Assembly: GCA_903874575.1 (NCBI GenBank)
Contig: CAIQSZ010000392.1
Coordinates: 1 to 5,387, forward strand
DNA length: 5,387 nt
Reading direction: 5' to 3'
From: an uncultured Elusimicrobia bacterium
GTDB lineage: Bacteria; Elusimicrobiota; Elusimicrobia; UBA1565; UBA9628
This document shows positions 5,144 through 5,387 of this stretch, piece by piece. The translations under genes were made by a program, and so were the position numbers. Each line of letters begins with the position of its first letter. The first letter of the stretch is position 1. The notes under the pieces are model-generated. The model saw only the letters and a program-made list of their open reading frames with translations. It was not told the DNA's origin and made no database searches.

Positions 5144-5387
5144 TCATTGACCTCTCGAAATCTGCACGGCGTCGCGCATCTCCGCCGCTCCCGGGAAATC
5201 CCCGGGCCATCTTCGATCCAACGCCTCCAGCGCCAGAGCCAGCCACAGCGCCGCCGAAGAAAGGACCTCCTCGCTCTTACGCCCCGTCAACAATCCGTCG
5301 TAAAAGACATGCCCCCACGGAAGGCCTTGCGCGTTGCCGCTAGCGAAGTCCGGGGCCGCGGCGAAAGTCGCGGCCGCGGCCCACGAG
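5144..5387 (-). CDS. C-terminal fragment of an unidentified protein upstream of rho
   Basis: An open minus-strand frame enters from the right window edge and ends with TGA at 5144-5146, one base before the rho ATG. 80 residues are visible. It is the only minus-strand frame open across this stretch, and most third codon positions are G or C, like the neighbouring genes. The visible protein begins Ala-rich (SWAAAATFAAAPDF), then has GLPWGHVFYDGLLTGRK, an amphipathic helix-like SAALWLALALEALDRRWPG, and a polar tail ending in SRGQ. I do not recognise the family. It does not resemble the missing OB or helical domain of Rho, so it is not evidence of a split rho. The spacing and the rho ribosome binding site inside its 3' end make it the likely operon partner of rho and ridA. 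Confidence 0.6.
   Translation of the reverse strand, partial: SWAAAATFAAAPDFASGNAQGLPWGHVFYDGLLTGRKSEEVLSSAALWLALALEALDRRWPGDFPGAAEMRDAVQISRGQ
5151..5156 (-). promoter_or_regulatory. Shine-Dalgarno site of rho
   Basis: GAGAGG on the minus strand, eight bases before the first of two tandem ATG codons (5142, 5139). It favours the outer ATG and lies inside the last codons of the preceding open frame. Confidence 0.6.
5190..5206 (-). repeat. Short GC hairpin 47 bases upstream of rho
   Basis: CCCGGG at 5190-5195 and 5201-5206 can pair as a 6-base stem with a 5-base loop in the transcript leading into rho. It lies within the upstream coding frame and no T tract follows, so it is not a terminator. 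A regulatory role is speculative. Confidence 0.3.
5353..5382. repeat. Perfect 10-base inverted repeat, GC only
   Basis: GGGCCGCGGC at 5353-5362 is the reverse complement of GCCGCGGCCC at 5373-5382, with a 10-base loop. It falls in the Ala-rich part of the fragment upstream of rho, where GCG/GCC alanine codons can create such palindromes by chance. Confidence 0.4.

Noticed and set aside
4069..5343. 424-codon rightward open frame antisense to rho
   Set aside because: It mirrors the rho coding region, whose protein has clear catalytic motifs; the antisense translation is Arg/Ala/Leu-rich with no family signature. High G+C lowers stop frequency and makes such frames common.
1..5387. tRNA or rRNA genes, CRISPR array, insertion sequences, toxin-antitoxin or phage-defence genes
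   Set aside because: No cloverleaf-like segment, spaced direct repeats, transposase motifs or terminal inverted repeats were seen; nearly all bases are accounted for by the eight coding regions.

Overview
This is a GC-rich bacterial window (roughly 65% G+C by eye) with almost no non-coding DNA. Seven genes run leftward (minus strand) and one short gene runs rightward. Nothing in the sequence fixes the taxon. Gram-negative-type heptose chemistry and an unusual Rho factor suggest an environmental or candidate-phylum bacterium, but that is a guess.

Left part (1-3217, minus strand): a tightly packed four-gene sugar operon, read right to left. The order is a GmhA-like SIS-domain phosphosugar isomerase, a DPM-like family 2 glycosyltransferase, a Gfo/Idh/MocA NAD(P)-dependent oxidoreductase, and a GHMP kinase of the HddA type (D-glycero-alpha-D-manno-heptose 7-phosphate kinase) whose 3' end lies beyond position 1. 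All three junctions are 4-base NTGA overlaps with non-ATG starts (GTG, GTG, TTG), so translation is probably coupled. Isomerase plus HddA fits the sedoheptulose 7-phosphate to heptose 1,7-bisphosphate branch that leads to GDP-heptose for surface glycans. The phosphatase (GmhB) and nucleotidyltransferase (HddC) are not in view.

Middle (3218-3644): a 54-base divergent intergenic region with promoter-like elements facing both ways, each so close to its ATG that the transcripts could be leaderless. The rightward gene is a complete YjdM/PhnA-family zinc-ribbon protein. It converges on ridA with 37 bases between the two stop codons.

Right part (3645-5387, minus strand): an unidentified C-terminal gene fragment, then rho, then ridA, separated by 1 and 7 bases and probably co-transcribed. 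The Rho protein is the most unusual item. Its ATPase/translocase core is intact, but the N-terminal helical domain and the cold-shock/OB primary RNA-binding domain are missing. In their place is a segment of about 90 residues that is mostly Gly/Gln/His/Arg-rich low complexity with a six-arginine run.
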